A stretch of 64,000 bases of DNA from assembly GCA_022410635.1 (NCBI GenBank), contig JAJVDF010000124.1, forward strand, positions 1,280,271 to 1,344,270, given 5' to 3'. The stretch is from Tretioscincus oriximinensis (taxonomy: Eukaryota > Chordata > Lepidosauria > Squamata > Gymnophthalmidae). The stretch's first letter is position 1. Each line of letters begins with the position of its first letter. Shown in pieces: positions 1 through 11,930 of this stretch. The notes below the pieces were generated by a model. The model made no database searches, was not told where the DNA came from, and was given only the letters and a program-made list of their open reading frames with translations. A program made the position numbers and the translations under genes.

Positions 1-1400
1 GATTAGAGGGAATTTTAATGATCTCTGGCCTCTTTTCCCTTTTTTGGTTACCCTTCTGCTATTGATCTTTGCCCAAATGCAGGACTGGGATCATCCATTA
101 TCCCCCAATAACTTTTAATCTTTCGAATNACACACCCACAGAACTTTTTATAATCTAATTTCCTCCTCACAATTTCAACTAATTTCTCCATCAATTGCCC
201 TTTACTTGGATCCTGGTAGCAATGTAACCGGAAGGCTGACTTTCACCCTCACAAAATCTTTGCTCATTTACCTCACTGTCACAAGTATTTATATTTTAAA
301 GAAAAAAGTTGCAGGTTCTCTGTCTTTAAAGAACGAATACACAGATTTCTCCTGTGACTTTCTATTACAAAATTCTGCAAAGCACGGAGCAATTCTGCAT
401 NGACCTGTCTACTGAACCAGCAAACTTATTAGGAACCTCCTTTTTCCAATCCTTGCTGATTCGATAATGCCCTAGAACTCACTCCTAGAACTCGTTGGTT
501 CAAATTACAAAGCATCTTTCCTGACACCCTAGGTCTCCATAGTCACAATTCATCTCTCACTTATCCTTATCCAAGCACAGAAACAGAAAGTTAAACAAGA
601 GCTATTTGTGCCAAATATGAATCAAGCTTTGGGGACTCTGGTGTTCTGCCCACAAAGATGTACACTATCTTTATAAACGCAAATTTGAGTCAAACAATCT
701 GTTGAAACACACACACAAATAATATTTGCCTCTCCCCACACCCAAATCCTTCCTACTTTCTTGTCCCTTTCCTGCTCACATGCAGAATTGTCAGTTTATT
801 ACAACTTTCTCCACTGAAAGCCCTCCCATGCAGCCCTCCCAATCAAAAATCTCTTACGCCCAAAGAATCCTCAGTCTCTGGAGTCCAAGCAAGATCTGTG
901 CTTTTGACAACCCCCCTTCTTTTATACCCTCCCGTCCAAAATAGCATTCTCCACTCCCCCACGTTTCCCCCCTCCCTGCAGGCCCATCACAGCTGTGAGT
1001 GACACGATGACAAGGAAGCCAAGAGATGCCCCACCGAGGACCAGCCTGACCATGAATGGTGCTCCTCCTCATCTCTTCATCTGTCGTCTTCCCACCCACC
1101 CCCTGTCCCTTGATCCCCCGGGGACAGCACATTCCATGGGAAGGGGCCACACACACACATTTTCACACACACAAATAGAGTGGCAGATAAGCAGAAAGGA
1201 ACTGAATTTAGATGGAATGACAGCATGCTGAGGTGGGGGAGATATTAGAAGGACACAGGAGTGATGTGCAGAAGGATCACAGAAGGAACTGTATCATAAA
1301 GGAGGGGAAAAGGACAAGGTTTTCTTCCAGTTTCTAAAGCGTAATTAGGAAAGATTTTATGCATTTCATACAAGTGTAAATTTTATACATCTAATTGAGG
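1..1400. other. 3' flank, no gene recognised
   Basis: Mostly A/T-rich single-copy-looking DNA. A C-rich strip at 720-1,170 carries short open frames on both strands. On the minus strand a TATAAAAG at about 922-929 and a hydrophobic stretch (VRLVLGGASLGFLVIVSLTA, about 980-1,045) are seen, but no good splice acceptor or homologue. CA-rich run near 1,150. Confidence 0.4.
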
Positions 1401-1419
1401 TGTATAAAATCATGCATGG

Positions 1420-1700
1420 GATAGATAAGGTGAATAGAGAAAAACGATTTTCTCTTATCACACAACACAAGGACCCAGGGCATTCCTTGAAACTGATGGG
1501 CAGAAGAGTGAGAACCGACAAGGAACAGCATATTTTCACCCTATGGAATTTACTTCCAGAAAAAGGTGGTGGTAGCTAGAGACAGGATTAAACCAACTCT
1601 TGAAAACTGAGTATCAATAGCTACTAGGATGGATGTCTTGACACTACTCCCCAGGTTAGGGTTAGGATTCCTGAAAAACTCATCTGCATGGAGTCAGGAT
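1420..1700 (-). repeat. CR1-type LINE fragment, minus orientation
   Basis: Shares CTCTTATCACACAACACAAGG, the GAATTTACTTCC block and the GGATGGATGTC block with copies at 48,159-48,589 and 20,083-20,505. Diverged and internally shortened. Confidence 0.65.
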
Positions 1701-1777
1701 TGCAACTTTCACACTACTTTTAAGAGTAGCCACACAGTGATCCAGTCCGGAATTTAATAGAACGTGGATTACTCAGA

Positions 1778-1926
1778 CTGCAAGTTGATACATGGGAACC
1801 ACCACAGCCTAGTGGGAAAGATAGAATGGAAGCCTTCGGGCAAAATATATCCTTGTAANCCGCTTTGAGTCCCTTTGAAAGGTGAGAAAAGTGGGGTATA
1901 AGAACCAAGTTCTTCTTCTTCTTCTG
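1778..1926 (+). repeat. Sauria-type SINE, 3' half
   Basis: 3' body (TACATGGGAACCACCA, CCGCTTTGAGTCCCTTTGAA, GGTATAAGAACCAAG) ending in (TTC)n. The tRNA-like head is missing. Confidence 0.8.
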
Positions 1927-2574
1927 ATGTGGCATACAACGCATGGCACTGGATTAGGAGGTGTTGAACCACGAGATGCTACATTCTGCTCCCAGAGCAC
2001 CATGGGGCCTGGTTGCAGTCCTGATAAAAGGTCTCAGGTATCCCCAGATATATATTTCTATACAGTATATATTCAAAATAACAATAAAGGCGCCCATATT
2101 TACCATGGCCTTTGAAGTACAGAGCAGATACAAAATACAAATATAAAATACATTTTTAGCCCTTCTGACATGTATAAATTTTTATTTATTTTTTAAAAAA
2201 GAAAGATACACATGAAATTAAATTATTTTGAATTACAACAATTAATTTGTTGAGTTCCTCTCCATCTGCTGGTTTCTTTATAAGTTTGAACTGATAGAGC
2301 ATTTGATCTCTCCATAAATTACTCCACAGACCTCTCCAGGTCAATGGTTTTCTCTTTAATCTTCAAAGCCTGCAATTAGAAGTCCCTCTTCTATTTTTTG
2401 TAAAACATAACAAATTGGTTCATAATAATTTTTATCAAAAGAGTTAGCGTGTCTGTTTCCAATTGAATCTACTGATTTAATAAGCCAATGTTTTATTAAT
2501 TCATAGGAATTCCTCCTTCTTTCCATCTCTGAGCATAGACAATTCTTACAAACACAAAATACAAATTATTGTTC
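1927..2574. other. A/T-rich spacer, no gene recognised
   Basis: Low-complexity A/T-rich DNA with no supported coding sequence. It could be antisense LINE 3' sequence, but no diagnostic motif is present. Confidence 0.35.
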
Positions 2575-2577
2575 AGT

Positions 2578-2845
2578 CATGCCTGACTCTTTGCGACCCT
2601 ATATGAGTGTGTCAGTTCCTTCTAGCCTTCATTGCCTCTCTAAGTCTGGATGCTGCCTCCGGGATGAAGCAACAGGTTGTGCTCCTGAAATTCCATTTGC
2701 ATTTGAACAGGTGCATATTTTGCTTTCCTCTGTTCAGGCTGCCCAGGTGCACCTGGTGGGCCTCTGTGTGACACAGAATGTTGGACTTGATGGGCTGTGG
2801 CCTGATCCAGGATGGCTCTTCTTATGTTCTTATGTTCTTAAGTCT
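2578..2845 (-). repeat. CR1-type LINE fragment, minus orientation
   Basis: Ends at the TTCTTATGTTCTTATGTTCT junction and carries GATGGGCTGTGGCCTGATCC, both shared with copies at 3,480-3,805 and 48,159-48,589. Confidence 0.75.
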
Positions 2846-3079
2846 GGCCAAGCTCGTGATAGTTACTTCCGTGAAAACATCTATNCTCTTCATTTTCAGT
2901 TGTCCCTTTTCCGCTTACCTTTTTTTAGCATCATGGCCTTTTAATACAACTGTCCTGGTTTTCTGGTGTATTGCTAACATTGGACTAACTGCTGGTAACT
3001 GTTGAAAGCTGAGATGTTTCTTTGTGAAAATCCCATTCTATCCTAGTTGGATTCCGTTGGTCTCCTGTACCATAACGCA

Positions 3080-3300
3080 GGCTTTGGCAAGCAGAGCAGT
3101 TAGCAAAATAGATNAGTCGTGGTCCAGAATATCTAAGAAGGAGGCAACATTAGCTTCTGCAGGCAAGTCCACTTCTTCAGATGCTAGGGAACAACTCCCT
3201 AGGTGTTGGCGGCTCCATAGCATCTGAAGAAATAGAGTTATTTACAAAGGCTCATGCTGCCTACTTTTTTCTTCTTAGTCTCTAAGGTGTGATCCGCACA
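3080..3300. repeat. Degraded inverted-arm (Penelope-like) repeat
   Basis: Two facing arms: ACTTCTTCAGATGC on one side and GCATCTGAAGAAATAG with GGCTCATGCTGCC and TTAGTCTCTAAGG on the other. An older subfamily of the elements described at 11,342 and 49,718. Confidence 0.55.
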
Positions 3301-3479
3301 AGGTTCTCCTCCTGGGTTGGTAGGATCATCATGATACCTCCANCATACAGGGAAATGGAGCTTCCGCTGTCCCCCCCAGGATCCACCCAGGAAAAAAGCT
3401 CCTTTTTTGAGAAAGGATAGATTGCTGTTGTTTTCCAACAGCAGCATGAAATATCTCTCTTTCCAAAGGGAAGGTGTCT

Positions 3480-3805
3480 GGCTTGGGATACCATGAGGAG
3501 AGGTAGTGGTAGCAAACAGCTTGGATAGTTTCAAGACAGGACTAGACAGGTTTATGGACACAAAGGGTATAAATGGATACTAAGATAGTTGTCTGGATGT
3601 CGCCTCCGGGNTGGAGCAACAGGCAGGACTNTTGAAATNCCATTTGCAGGGAGTCACNAACAGGAGCAGCATATTTTGCTTTCCTCTGTTCGGNCTGCCC
3701 AGGTGCATCTGGTGGGCCTNTGTGTGACACAGAATGCTGGACTCGATGGGCTGTGGCCTGATCCAGGATGGCTCTTCTTATGTTCTTATGTTCTTATGAG
3801 ACACC
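3480..3805 (-). repeat. CR1-type LINE fragment, minus orientation
   Basis: Near full match in layout to the copy at 48,159-48,589: GGATAGTTTCAAGACAGGAC, GATAGTTGTCTGGATG and the terminal TTCTTATGTTCT repeats. Confidence 0.8.
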
Positions 3806-5500
3806 AGCCAGTCAGGACTGCGCAATCACAGCTGGCTGACATGCGTAGTATCAATTTCCTCGCCTCCGTGTGTCTCCTGTCGCCAGTTTTGCGCGGATTT
3901 TTAAGGTGCATGGGCAGGGGATTGGGCTATGCCAGGTTTAAACTCCATTTCTTTTTCTTTTTCTTTTTAGATTTTTTATTATTGTGATGAATAACAACAA
4001 AACCATTACAAAGAAGTGAGTTAATACAAAACAACAGTGACAATAAAAAAAACATTCAAGACAATTGTTAATCCCCCCCACCTACCTCCTCTGGAACATA
4101 GGGGATCCCAGATATGCATAGGTTTAAACTCCATTTCGTGTTTTACCCCGTAGTGTAGAAAAGATCTAAGATGCTACAAGACGGAAGTGCCCATATCAGC
4201 CTCCAGTCCTCTACTGGTCAGTTNTTATCACACTGTTTGACCTTGGGGAGGCAAAGGGGTTGTTTGAGGGGAGACGGCAGAGATGGGCAGGTGGAATTAA
4301 TTCTGCTGCTGGAACTGCTGGCTCCTCAAGGCCGCCTTTTGGACTGGTGCTGATTCTAGTCAGCTGCTATTGTTGACTGGGCCGAAGGAAGGATGGAGGA
4401 AAAGGACAGGTGCTGGGTGCCAGGAGCCGGGATAAGCCTAGGGGTGGGATTAGGGGACACACAGAGAGAGACAGTGCAGTCTTGGCAGGGTTTAGAGATT
4501 AGCACCTGCTTTGTTTGTGTCGTTTTGGACCATTTCCTAGGCGCTTTCTCTTTTGTTTTAACTCAGGCAGGGATATTTCAGAGGAGGAGTTAGCAGCGGT
4601 TAGAATGGTGGAATCAANTGGAGCTGCTGAGGCATCCATTGGGCAGCGTGGAAGAGAGAAGCAGATGGGACCGGTGGGCATGGGGCTTGGGCACAACCCT
4701 AAAAAGGAACTCCAGAGTGGTATTAAAATGTGCAATTATGGCATGGCTATGTTGGGACTGCTACATGCATCTGTGGCAACCCCAACAAGGTTACAGTGAT
4801 GCCACATAAAAACCAGGATAGCATTTTGCAACTTTAATTATTATACTGTAGAAGAGAGGAATATTCACCATGTGTAGCTTCTACTCCCTGCAGCACCTGG
4901 GGGCGGCGGGAGAGGGGAATAACCCATTAAAAAGGGCCAACCTATACCCCAGATTTTATCTGCTAAACTTTCAACAGAGTCCTGTAATATAGCGGTGAAA
5001 TCCTGCCTCTTCTGGGAAAACCTAAGTCTCAACATAACATTCCCTGAAATGAAAACCACATAACTAACCACATAGGTGGCTACAAAAAATCCCCACAAGG
5101 TTGGCAGTGGGATCTTTACATGTGAACAGTCAAACCTGAGGTAAAAACAGCACACACACAAGCACACACATACCAGCACAGAAGTGGACATTTGCTCTGT
5201 GCTATTGTCCAGTTGTTTAAGCAACAAGCAATTATGTTGGAAGAGCTGCCAAAGGGTTGCTAAAAAGTGAGGATTTTCAGATATCTGGATGCAATTTGAT
5301 GTTTTAGCCAAATCTGTGACTGGCACGTTATAGGTAAAAAAGTAGTTTTTCTAGGGTTCAATGCCCCATGGGCTTTGTTTATAGGGAATCTGAATGTATT
5401 TATTTTTATTTTATTTACTTATATATTTATATTCTGCCTCTGTTTGTAAGGGCTTCAAGTCAGATCACAACAAACTATTCGTAGAAACAACCAAAATGAT
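3806..5500. other. 3' flank, no gene recognised
   Basis: Holds an A/T-rich strip at 3,950-4,080, a CA-rich run near 5,150-5,175, and a stretch at 4,850-4,990 similar to 18,262-18,420 (AGAAGAGAGGA, then GTGTAGCTTCTA / GTACAGCTTCTA), so part is a dispersed repeat. No coding sequence is supported. Confidence 0.4.
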
Positions 5501-5509
5501 GACAGTGTC

Positions 5510-5625
5510 TGCAAGGAGAATGTCCAGCAAAGGGGCTAGTAGCAGAGACTAACAGTAGAAAAATAGGTGGCATAAGCTTTCGTAGACATGTCTACTTCTT
5601 CAGATGCAAGGAGAGAGAACATAGT
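5510..5625 (-). repeat. Penelope-like repeat arm
   Basis: Single arm with TCCAGCAAAGGGGCTAG, GGCATAAGCTTTCGTAGAC and TCTACTTCTTCAGATGC, equal to the left arm of the foldback elements. On the minus strand it holds the CTGAAGA...GAAAGC core. Confidence 0.75.
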
Positions 5626-5700
5626 TCACTGAGTTGAAAGCCAGGGTGAACAAGGGCTTCTTACCACAAGACCTGAGAGCTACTAACCACAAGGCCAGAG

Positions 5701-5944
5701 AGCCAGTCTGGTTTTGTGGTTAGTGTCGTACTCTTATCATGTAGTTTCCTGGTTCGATTCCACGCCCTTCCTGGAAACCAGTTGGGTGACCCCAGGCAAA
5801 TAATAGTTATTCAGAGTTCTCTCAGCCCCTCTGGCTTCACAAGATGTCTGTTGTGAAGAGAAGAATAGAAGGTTATGTAAGTTGCTTTGAGTCCCTTTGA
5901 GCTGAGAAAGGTGGGTATAAAAAATGAGCTCTTCTTCTTCTTCA
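5701..5944 (+). repeat. Sauria-type SINE, near full length
   Basis: tRNA-like head AGCCAGTCTGGTTTTGTGG with a B-box-like GGTTCGATTCC at 5,752-5,762, a CTGTTGTGAAGAGAAGAA block, then a GGTATAAAAAATGAGCTC tail ending (TTC)n. Transcribed by RNA polymerase III in this family. Confidence 0.85.
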
Positions 5945-8465
5945 GTGTAGGTATCTGATGCACCCCAGAAGAGAGATTATTCCATAATCTGGGGGGCTAT
6001 GACAGATAAGGNCCTCCTATGCACCCACACCTCCTGGATGACTGAAGCTGGTGGGGCTTTCAAGATAGGGTCTCATCAAAAGATCTTAAGGTGTGGGCAG
6101 GTCAGTATGGGAGGTCAGCAGATGTTCTTTCAGGGGCACATGAAACTCAGTGGTGTAAGAAGTGTTGCACTCAGGTTCTAAAACTGGGCTCTGAAAACAA
6201 TCGTTCTGACGTCACTTCGTCTGAGTAATTATTGTCATAGTTGGCGGGGGGGACAGGAGGAAGCCTAGGTGTGCTGAGCAAGAGGGGTATCCTTGGTTAT
6301 GGTATCTGGGAGTGCTGCGTTCTCTGGTCTCTGGAAAACATATCTTTTCACACCCAGCTGCTGTTGACAGCCTTCCAGCCTTGGCTTGGTTTCTGGAATC
6401 CAGGGCTTTCTATATTGAGACAAAAAGAAGTGGGGAATAGCTTCAGGGGACGGCAATGGGGTGGAATGGGTAGAGAGAATTAATTATCTCCAATACCTTG
6501 TCTCTTCTGCCAAGCCCAAAGCAAAGAACAAGAGACAGGGGGAAGGGGGGATTAAATCTGGCTTTGTTCCTTGAACATAATGTCCACTTAGTCAGTATAA
6601 AGTGGATATCTAAACAACAGAACAACTGTTATCCCGAAAGAGGTGTTACATTCCAGGGTTTGGGGCCGGCCTGGGGTGACGGGTAGGCCTCGAGCATGTG
6701 GGACTTGTGGGGGATTATGAAAATGTGNCTGCAGTAATCAAAGATTCCTGTCAGTTGAAAATAAAAAGGCTTTCTGTTCATCCCGGCACTGTAAGCTCAT
6801 CGGCTGCTCTGAGGAAACCCCATTATCTGCCGCAGTTCTGGGATCCCAAACGATCATCAAACTTGTCACAACCCTCATCTATCCTCCCTCACAAGAGAAA
6901 TTAAAAAGCCACCGAAATCCCTTGCCTTTCTGCTCGGCTGAGATAATGTTTAATGCTTCACCGACTACTCTTCCATTATGTACTCCAGTCCTCTAACAAT
7001 ACTCTACAATAATCGCCTGGGGCCCCTTGTGACAATCTAGGCCTCACACTTACTGCTAACATCAGTCCTTACGGGCTGTTCTCAGAATCACACAAATATG
7101 TCCCTCAGGCAAAGGTGTGGGGTTAAATGTGGTAGACAAAAGCAGAGATGCTAAAAAAAAGTAGTAGTGTGTATTCCCAGAGATTTGGTGCACCTGCTGG
7201 CCACAAGGTCTTTGATAATGTCACTAGCACAATTTTGGCTTGGGGAGGCGGTTGACAGGTGGTATAATTGTGACCAAGGTTATAAAATTATGCCCCCTCA
7301 TTCTCACGGCAAATATGAATCAACCCTGCCCATTAGGAACTGTCACAATATTTAGATAAGGAGGCCACATCTATCTCCCATTTGGACAGTTCTGCCCCTT
7401 CTAAAGTGGTTGTTTGGAGACACTATGAGGTTTGGAAGTCCTCACAGTATCCTGAGGTACAGTCCTGTGACATCCCACATCCATGAAGGGGAATTAAGGG
7501 AAATTAAAACTATTCTGGCAAATTTGCTGCAGCTGTGGATGTCATATGAAAAAGTGGGAAGGATTTTCTCACAATTGTCCCAAAGGCAGAACTAGGATGT
7601 ATAGAATGAAATTAGGAAACTTGGGCTAAGGAGAGATCTTTGGGCTACAAGAATAAGTGTAGAAGTGTTTACCTCATGAATAGTAGATTCATCCAATCTG
7701 GAGGAACTCAATGAGAAGCTTGATAGCCATTTGTATTGAGATAGTTTTGCATTTCCCCCCACTAATTGGCTTTCAAAGTCCCAATATTACACATAATTAT
7801 CATTTTACTAGCTATTTTACTTCTGCTGTATCCCTCAAGAATATAAAAAAGATAGTAAGTAATAGATGCTAAACAAGAAAAGAAAATGCACAAATAAGGG
7901 TTGGGAATTATTATTATTTTTGCCTTTTTTGAAGACTGATACTTACTAATGGAGATTCTAACTCTGTCTCTCATTATTTCTACAGGTAAATTCCCATCAT
8001 CACCAGGTGAGCAAACTTTGTTTAAATAGAAAGGGTTGCATCTGGTTCCAGGTGAATTTAAAGATGATCTAAAATGGCCAGAAAAATTTAAGAACATCCA
8101 ACTGACATCATGCAAATCCACAAAAATGATGAGTGCATTCTGAGGGTGATTTAATAGATTATTCAATGTAGATAAGAAATGGATTGTTTTTATAGTTTTG
8201 GTTTCTTGCATGTAGAGGAATGCTGAATTAAGTCAAGGANGGAAAAGAGAAGCCAGTCAATTTGGTAGGGACATTGTCATGTGGATAGCGCCCCAAATGT
8301 ATGTGCTTCAGCGGTAATTTTAAAATTAGAAATGTCTTCTGTGGATGAAAAAGAGAGTGCAGTATAAATACCGTTATCTCACAGGGTGAGGCAAAGCGGT
8401 GGAAAAACCACAGAATGAAAAAGCAGTGGAAAAGGTTGCTGGAAGTCTTCAGGGACTACACAGCC
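5945..8465. other. 3' flank, no gene or repeat recognised
   Basis: About 2.5 kb without a supported exon. The short open frames have no recognisable domain. 6,640-7,080 is of balanced composition and unlike the repeats; it may be single-copy DNA. Confidence 0.35.
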
Positions 8466-8469
8466 ATGT

Positions 8470-8555
8470 AGATTAGTTTAGTTAATCCTGCATTGAGAAG
8501 GGGGTTGGACCTGATGACTCTGGAGGTCCCTTCCAACTCTAATATGATTCTTTAT
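8470..8555 (+). repeat. CR1 3' end fragment
   Basis: Matches the CR1 3' terminal style GGGGGTTGGACCTGATGACT and GGAGGTCCCTTCCAACTCTA. Confidence 0.7.
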
Positions 8556-8559
8556 TAAT

Positions 8560-9190
8560 TGTTTGGTGACAGCATTCTGTAGTAGAACCCAGGTGCAATA
8601 CACAGAATCCCTGGGCACCATTTAATTTCAAATATTCTTCAGTCCTGAAGAATGAGATTAATCTGTTTCCTGGACTAAACCAGTAAATGTCTGACCAACA
8701 CTATGGAAAGTCGTCCACAGAGCTCTTGAAGCATAGGGCTTATGAGATGATGCTTTCATTCAGGTACATGAATCCCAAGCTTTGTGGGACTTCCAAAGTA
8801 TGCTCTGCCCTTCTGATCTTGGCTTATCTGGGCCAGCATATGTCTTCAAAACTGGCATCAGCTGATGTGCCAAGGATTAACAAGTTCAACACTCTTCTTT
8901 TCTTCCCACCCCAGAGCATTCTGCCCCTTAAAGCTATCTGCAGGCAAAAAATACCCCTCCATTTATCAGCTGAATTAGGAGCGACAAGATAAGTTGAGGA
9001 CTGTAAATCGGTATCACACACACTGAACATTCTACACACGAGGAACCGGCCAAGGTGTGGATATATGTATATTAAATAATAAATCCTGGGGTTGCTGGAA
9101 TTTTTCTTTTGGAGGAATATTCTGAAAGCATAATGTACATTTTGTGACTTCAGATCGAGAAGCCCCCAGTTAATCTGTTCTCTCTCCTTG
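8560..9190. other. 3' flank, no gene recognised
   Basis: Contains open frames on both strands (about 100 residues on plus, 166 on minus) with no motif or splice context that supports coding. Confidence 0.35.
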
Positions 9191-9193
9191 CAG

Positions 9194-9260
9194 ATTGTTA
9201 AACTGGCCAGAGAAAAAGAAGAACCATCACCAGAAGAAGCACGTATGAATGACAAGAAAG
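9194..9260 (+). CDS. Orphan exon candidate, function unknown
   Basis: 67 bp between a strong acceptor (pyrimidine tract TTCTCTCTCCTTGCAG) and a GC donor AAAG/GCAAGT. The open frame reads IVKLAREKEEPSPEEARMND then KK. No partner exon, promoter or homologue is recognised, and the frame is assumed. It could belong to a neighbouring plus-strand gene or be chance. Confidence is low because a single short exon cannot be proved by eye. Confidence 0.3.
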
Positions 9261-9404
9261 GCAAGTTTTTTACATTTTCATTGAGTGTTTTTATGTCTAA
9301 ATTGAACTGAGAACTTTCATACACATAATTCTATGTAGGTGCACTCCAGATGGGCCTCCTGCTAGAACTAGGATGAGACCTGTGTGTCTAAATAAATGGA
9401 GGGC

Positions 9405-9588
9405 TGTTTTGACTTGTAACAGGAAGGATTCCTAAGTACCATTTGCAGGGAGTCAAGAACAGGTGAGGGGTTTTCATTCTTTNGCTTGGGACTGCCCAGG
9501 TGCAATTGGTGAGCTACTNTGTGAGACAGAATGCTTGACTAGATGGGCTCTGGTCACATTCAGCAGGGCTCCTCTTACTTCTTATAGC
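9405..9588 (-). repeat. CR1-type LINE fragment, minus orientation
   Basis: Diverged copy with CCATTTGCAGGGAGTCA, CTGCCCAGGTGCA and a GATGGGCTCTGG block. It abuts the SINE at 9,590. Confidence 0.65.
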
Positions 9589-9589
9589 A

Positions 9590-9890
9590 TGGATAGCTCA
9601 GTTGCTAAGGAATCCGTCTCTTATCTGGGACATCGGATTTGGAGGCCCTGTGTCAGACATGGGGAGGGGTGAGCACCTTCCACTNGCCTGTAGCTCCAGC
9701 CAACCCAACTATTCGAAAGCAAAAATTGTAAGAAATTGCAACTGACTGCAAGTAGATACATGGGAACCACCAGAGCCTGGTGGGGAAGATAGAATGTCAG
9801 CCTTCGGGCAACAATAGCCTTGTAAGCTGCTTTAAGTCCCTTTGAAAGGTGAGAAAAGCAGGTATAAGAACCCAGTTCTTCTTCTTCTTA
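9590..9890 (+). repeat. tRNA-headed SINE, second subfamily
   Basis: Head GGATAGCTCAGTTGCTAAGG (A-box-like) and a B-box-like region, then the ACTGCAAGTAGATACATGGG body and the shared GGTATAAGAACCCAG tail with (TTC)n. About 300 bp, near full length. Confidence 0.8.
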
Positions 9891-10736
9891 TGTACTTTTA
9901 ATCTTTAGAAGAACGGGACACGGGCTGTTATGTTCTGTGGTTGAGAGGTATCGCGGACTTTAAGCAATCATGAATCGGCCTGTACCTACTGTTGATTTTC
10001 TGTCTGTGTGATCCACAAGATAAGGGAAGCACNGCCACACCTGGGCACTCCCAGCAGCCTCCGTGTGCAGGCTGCTCTATTGGCTGATGGTCCCCATATC
10101 TCATGGGACTTCCCGCAACCACACCCAGGGCTGCTAGTTCTATGATGGAATCAGACAAACCCACCGATTAGAAGTCACAGAGCAACAGAGCTTTGCAACA
10201 ATGTGATTGTCGGCAGTGTCCGATCATGCGCGACCGAGCTGCCTTGATGTCACTACCATNGAGTTAGGAATGTGGATGNTGCCTAAATCAGGAAAAACCT
10301 GGCTTCTTCCTAGTTTAATCCAGTTCTTTAGGGCTGAAGATGGATTAAAAGTATGTGTCAGACAGCTCCACTGNGTTAGTCGATTCTGCGTGGAGGAGGA
10401 GGAAAATATATCGGAAAAGTCAGATTTATTTCCTTAGTGTTGCTGATCAATGTTTTAATTTGCTTTTAAGTGAACAACAAATGCATGTGCGATTAGCTCG
10501 TTATCTTTCTGCCACGGTTCAGAAATCCCCATTTATAATCAGCCAGCTATCCTGGGGAGTTAGTGCAAAGTACAATATTTCTCAAGGAAAAAAAATCTCT
10601 CCAAAGCTATCTTTAATTTATGAGATCTTGAAGCTAGAGAAAAGCAGGATGGAAAGTCTNGTCCTTGTGACAGGGTCTGTCCCACTTGGCAGGTAGGGGT
10701 CTAAAAAAAGGAAAGATCACATAGTAGAAAGTAAAG
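9891..10736. other. 3' flank, no gene recognised
   Basis: No supported coding sequence. Several N bases interrupt the short open frames. Confidence 0.35.
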
Positions 10737-10998
10737 AGCCAGTTTGNTGTCGTGGTTAGAGTGTTGGACTCTTATCTGGTAGTCTCCCGGTTCGATTCCC
10801 CATTCCTCCATGAAAGCAGTTGGGTGACCTTGGGNCAGTCACAGTTCTTTAGAACTTTCTCAGCCNCACCTACTTCACAGGGTGTCTGTTGTGAAGAAAA
10901 TAATAAAAGCTATATGTGCTGCCCTTTGGTTGGCTGCCCTGAGACCTTTGAGTATAGGGCAGCATATAAATACAAATTAAAGAAAGAAAGNAANAGGC
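10737..10998 (+). repeat. Sauria-headed SINE with L2-like tail
   Basis: Head AGCCAGTTTG, GGTTCGATTCC B box, GGGTGTCTGTTGTGAAGAA. The tail CCTGAGACCTTTGAGTATAG and CATATAAATACAAATTAAAG resembles L2 LINE 3' ends, unlike the TTC-tailed copies. Confidence 0.7.
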
Positions 10999-11341
10999 AC
11001 NTTAGTCTGGATTCAGAATTTCTACCACGGGGATATGACTGCACCAGAGAGACTGAAATCCTTTATANACTGAATCTGGATTTGCTTGAACTAGATTAGC
11101 TGTAGCAGGNTGCATCAGCATTAAGCAGGTTGGGAAGCTTTAGAATCGAAGTCTGTGCTACAATGCAAATTTGGTGCTATGATCCTTGTAGCTCAGGCCC
11201 ATGCTCAGTCAGATCCGGACTACATGTTGATGCTTTCCAAGAGTGGGAGACACAGAGCCATATAAACTTGAAAACTAGAATAGCTATGTCTCCTCCCAAA
11301 AAGGATCAATACATAAGGTAATATAGTTACTGCATATATTA

Positions 11342-11930
11342 TTTTCAGAGAAATAGCCGTGTTAGTCTAGCAGAAAGTCCAGCAAAGGAGCTAGCAGCAC
11401 TTTGAGACTAACTTGAGAAAAGTGGTTGGCATAAGCTTTCGTAGACAGGTCTACTTCTTCAGATGCTGAGGGACTAATGTCAGGGTCAGGTATTTATAGG
11501 GAAATGTGTATGGGAGAAGACAAAGCATATGCAACTGTAGGGAGGAAACCATTAACAGAGACAGGAAACCATTAACAGAGACAATGGTTTCCTGGCCAAC
11601 TATACATTTTTATGACACCTGTTAAGTATTTGATTGATTCTCTACCAGACATTGCACCTTGTTGCCCCAGGCACCTTTTCACATAAGATGATTAGTTCCT
11701 GCTATTTACCTGTTTTTTAAGGAGATTAGTTCCTGCTATTTACCTGCAATTCAACACCTCCCTACAGTTGCATATGCTTTGTCTTCTCCCATACACATTT
11801 CCTTATAAATACCTGACCCTGACATTAGTCCCTCAGCATCTGAAGAAGTAGACCTGTCTACGAAAGCTTATGCCAACCACTTTTCTCAAGTTAGTCTCAA
11901 AGTGCTGCTAGCTCCTTTGCTGGACTTTCT
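11342..11930. mobile_element. Inverted-arm Penelope-like element with 10-bp target duplication
   Basis: Left arm from TTTTCAGAGAAATAGCC and right arm ending GCTGGACTTTCT are reverse complements over nearly 200 bp, enclosing about 210 bp of non-inverted sequence. Flanks are an exact duplication GCATATATTA at 11,332-11,341 and 11,931-11,940. Hammerhead-like cores lie at 11,428-11,462 (minus) and 11,840-11,874 (plus). The right arm lacks the outer 30 bp, as after truncated reverse transcription. Class assignment is inferred. Confidence 0.75.

Noticed and set aside
4865..5326. 153-codon minus open frame with hydrophobic segments
   Set aside because: Part of it lies in a dispersed repeat also at 18,262-18,420, and CA repeats make the Cys/Val run. 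No homologue recognised.
7762..8211. 149-codon minus open frame
   Set aside because: A/T-rich composition, no motif, no splice context.
9590..9665. tRNA-like sequence (also at 5,701, 10,737 and 20,521)
   Set aside because: These are SINE heads with A- and B-box remnants, not cloverleaf-forming tRNA genes.
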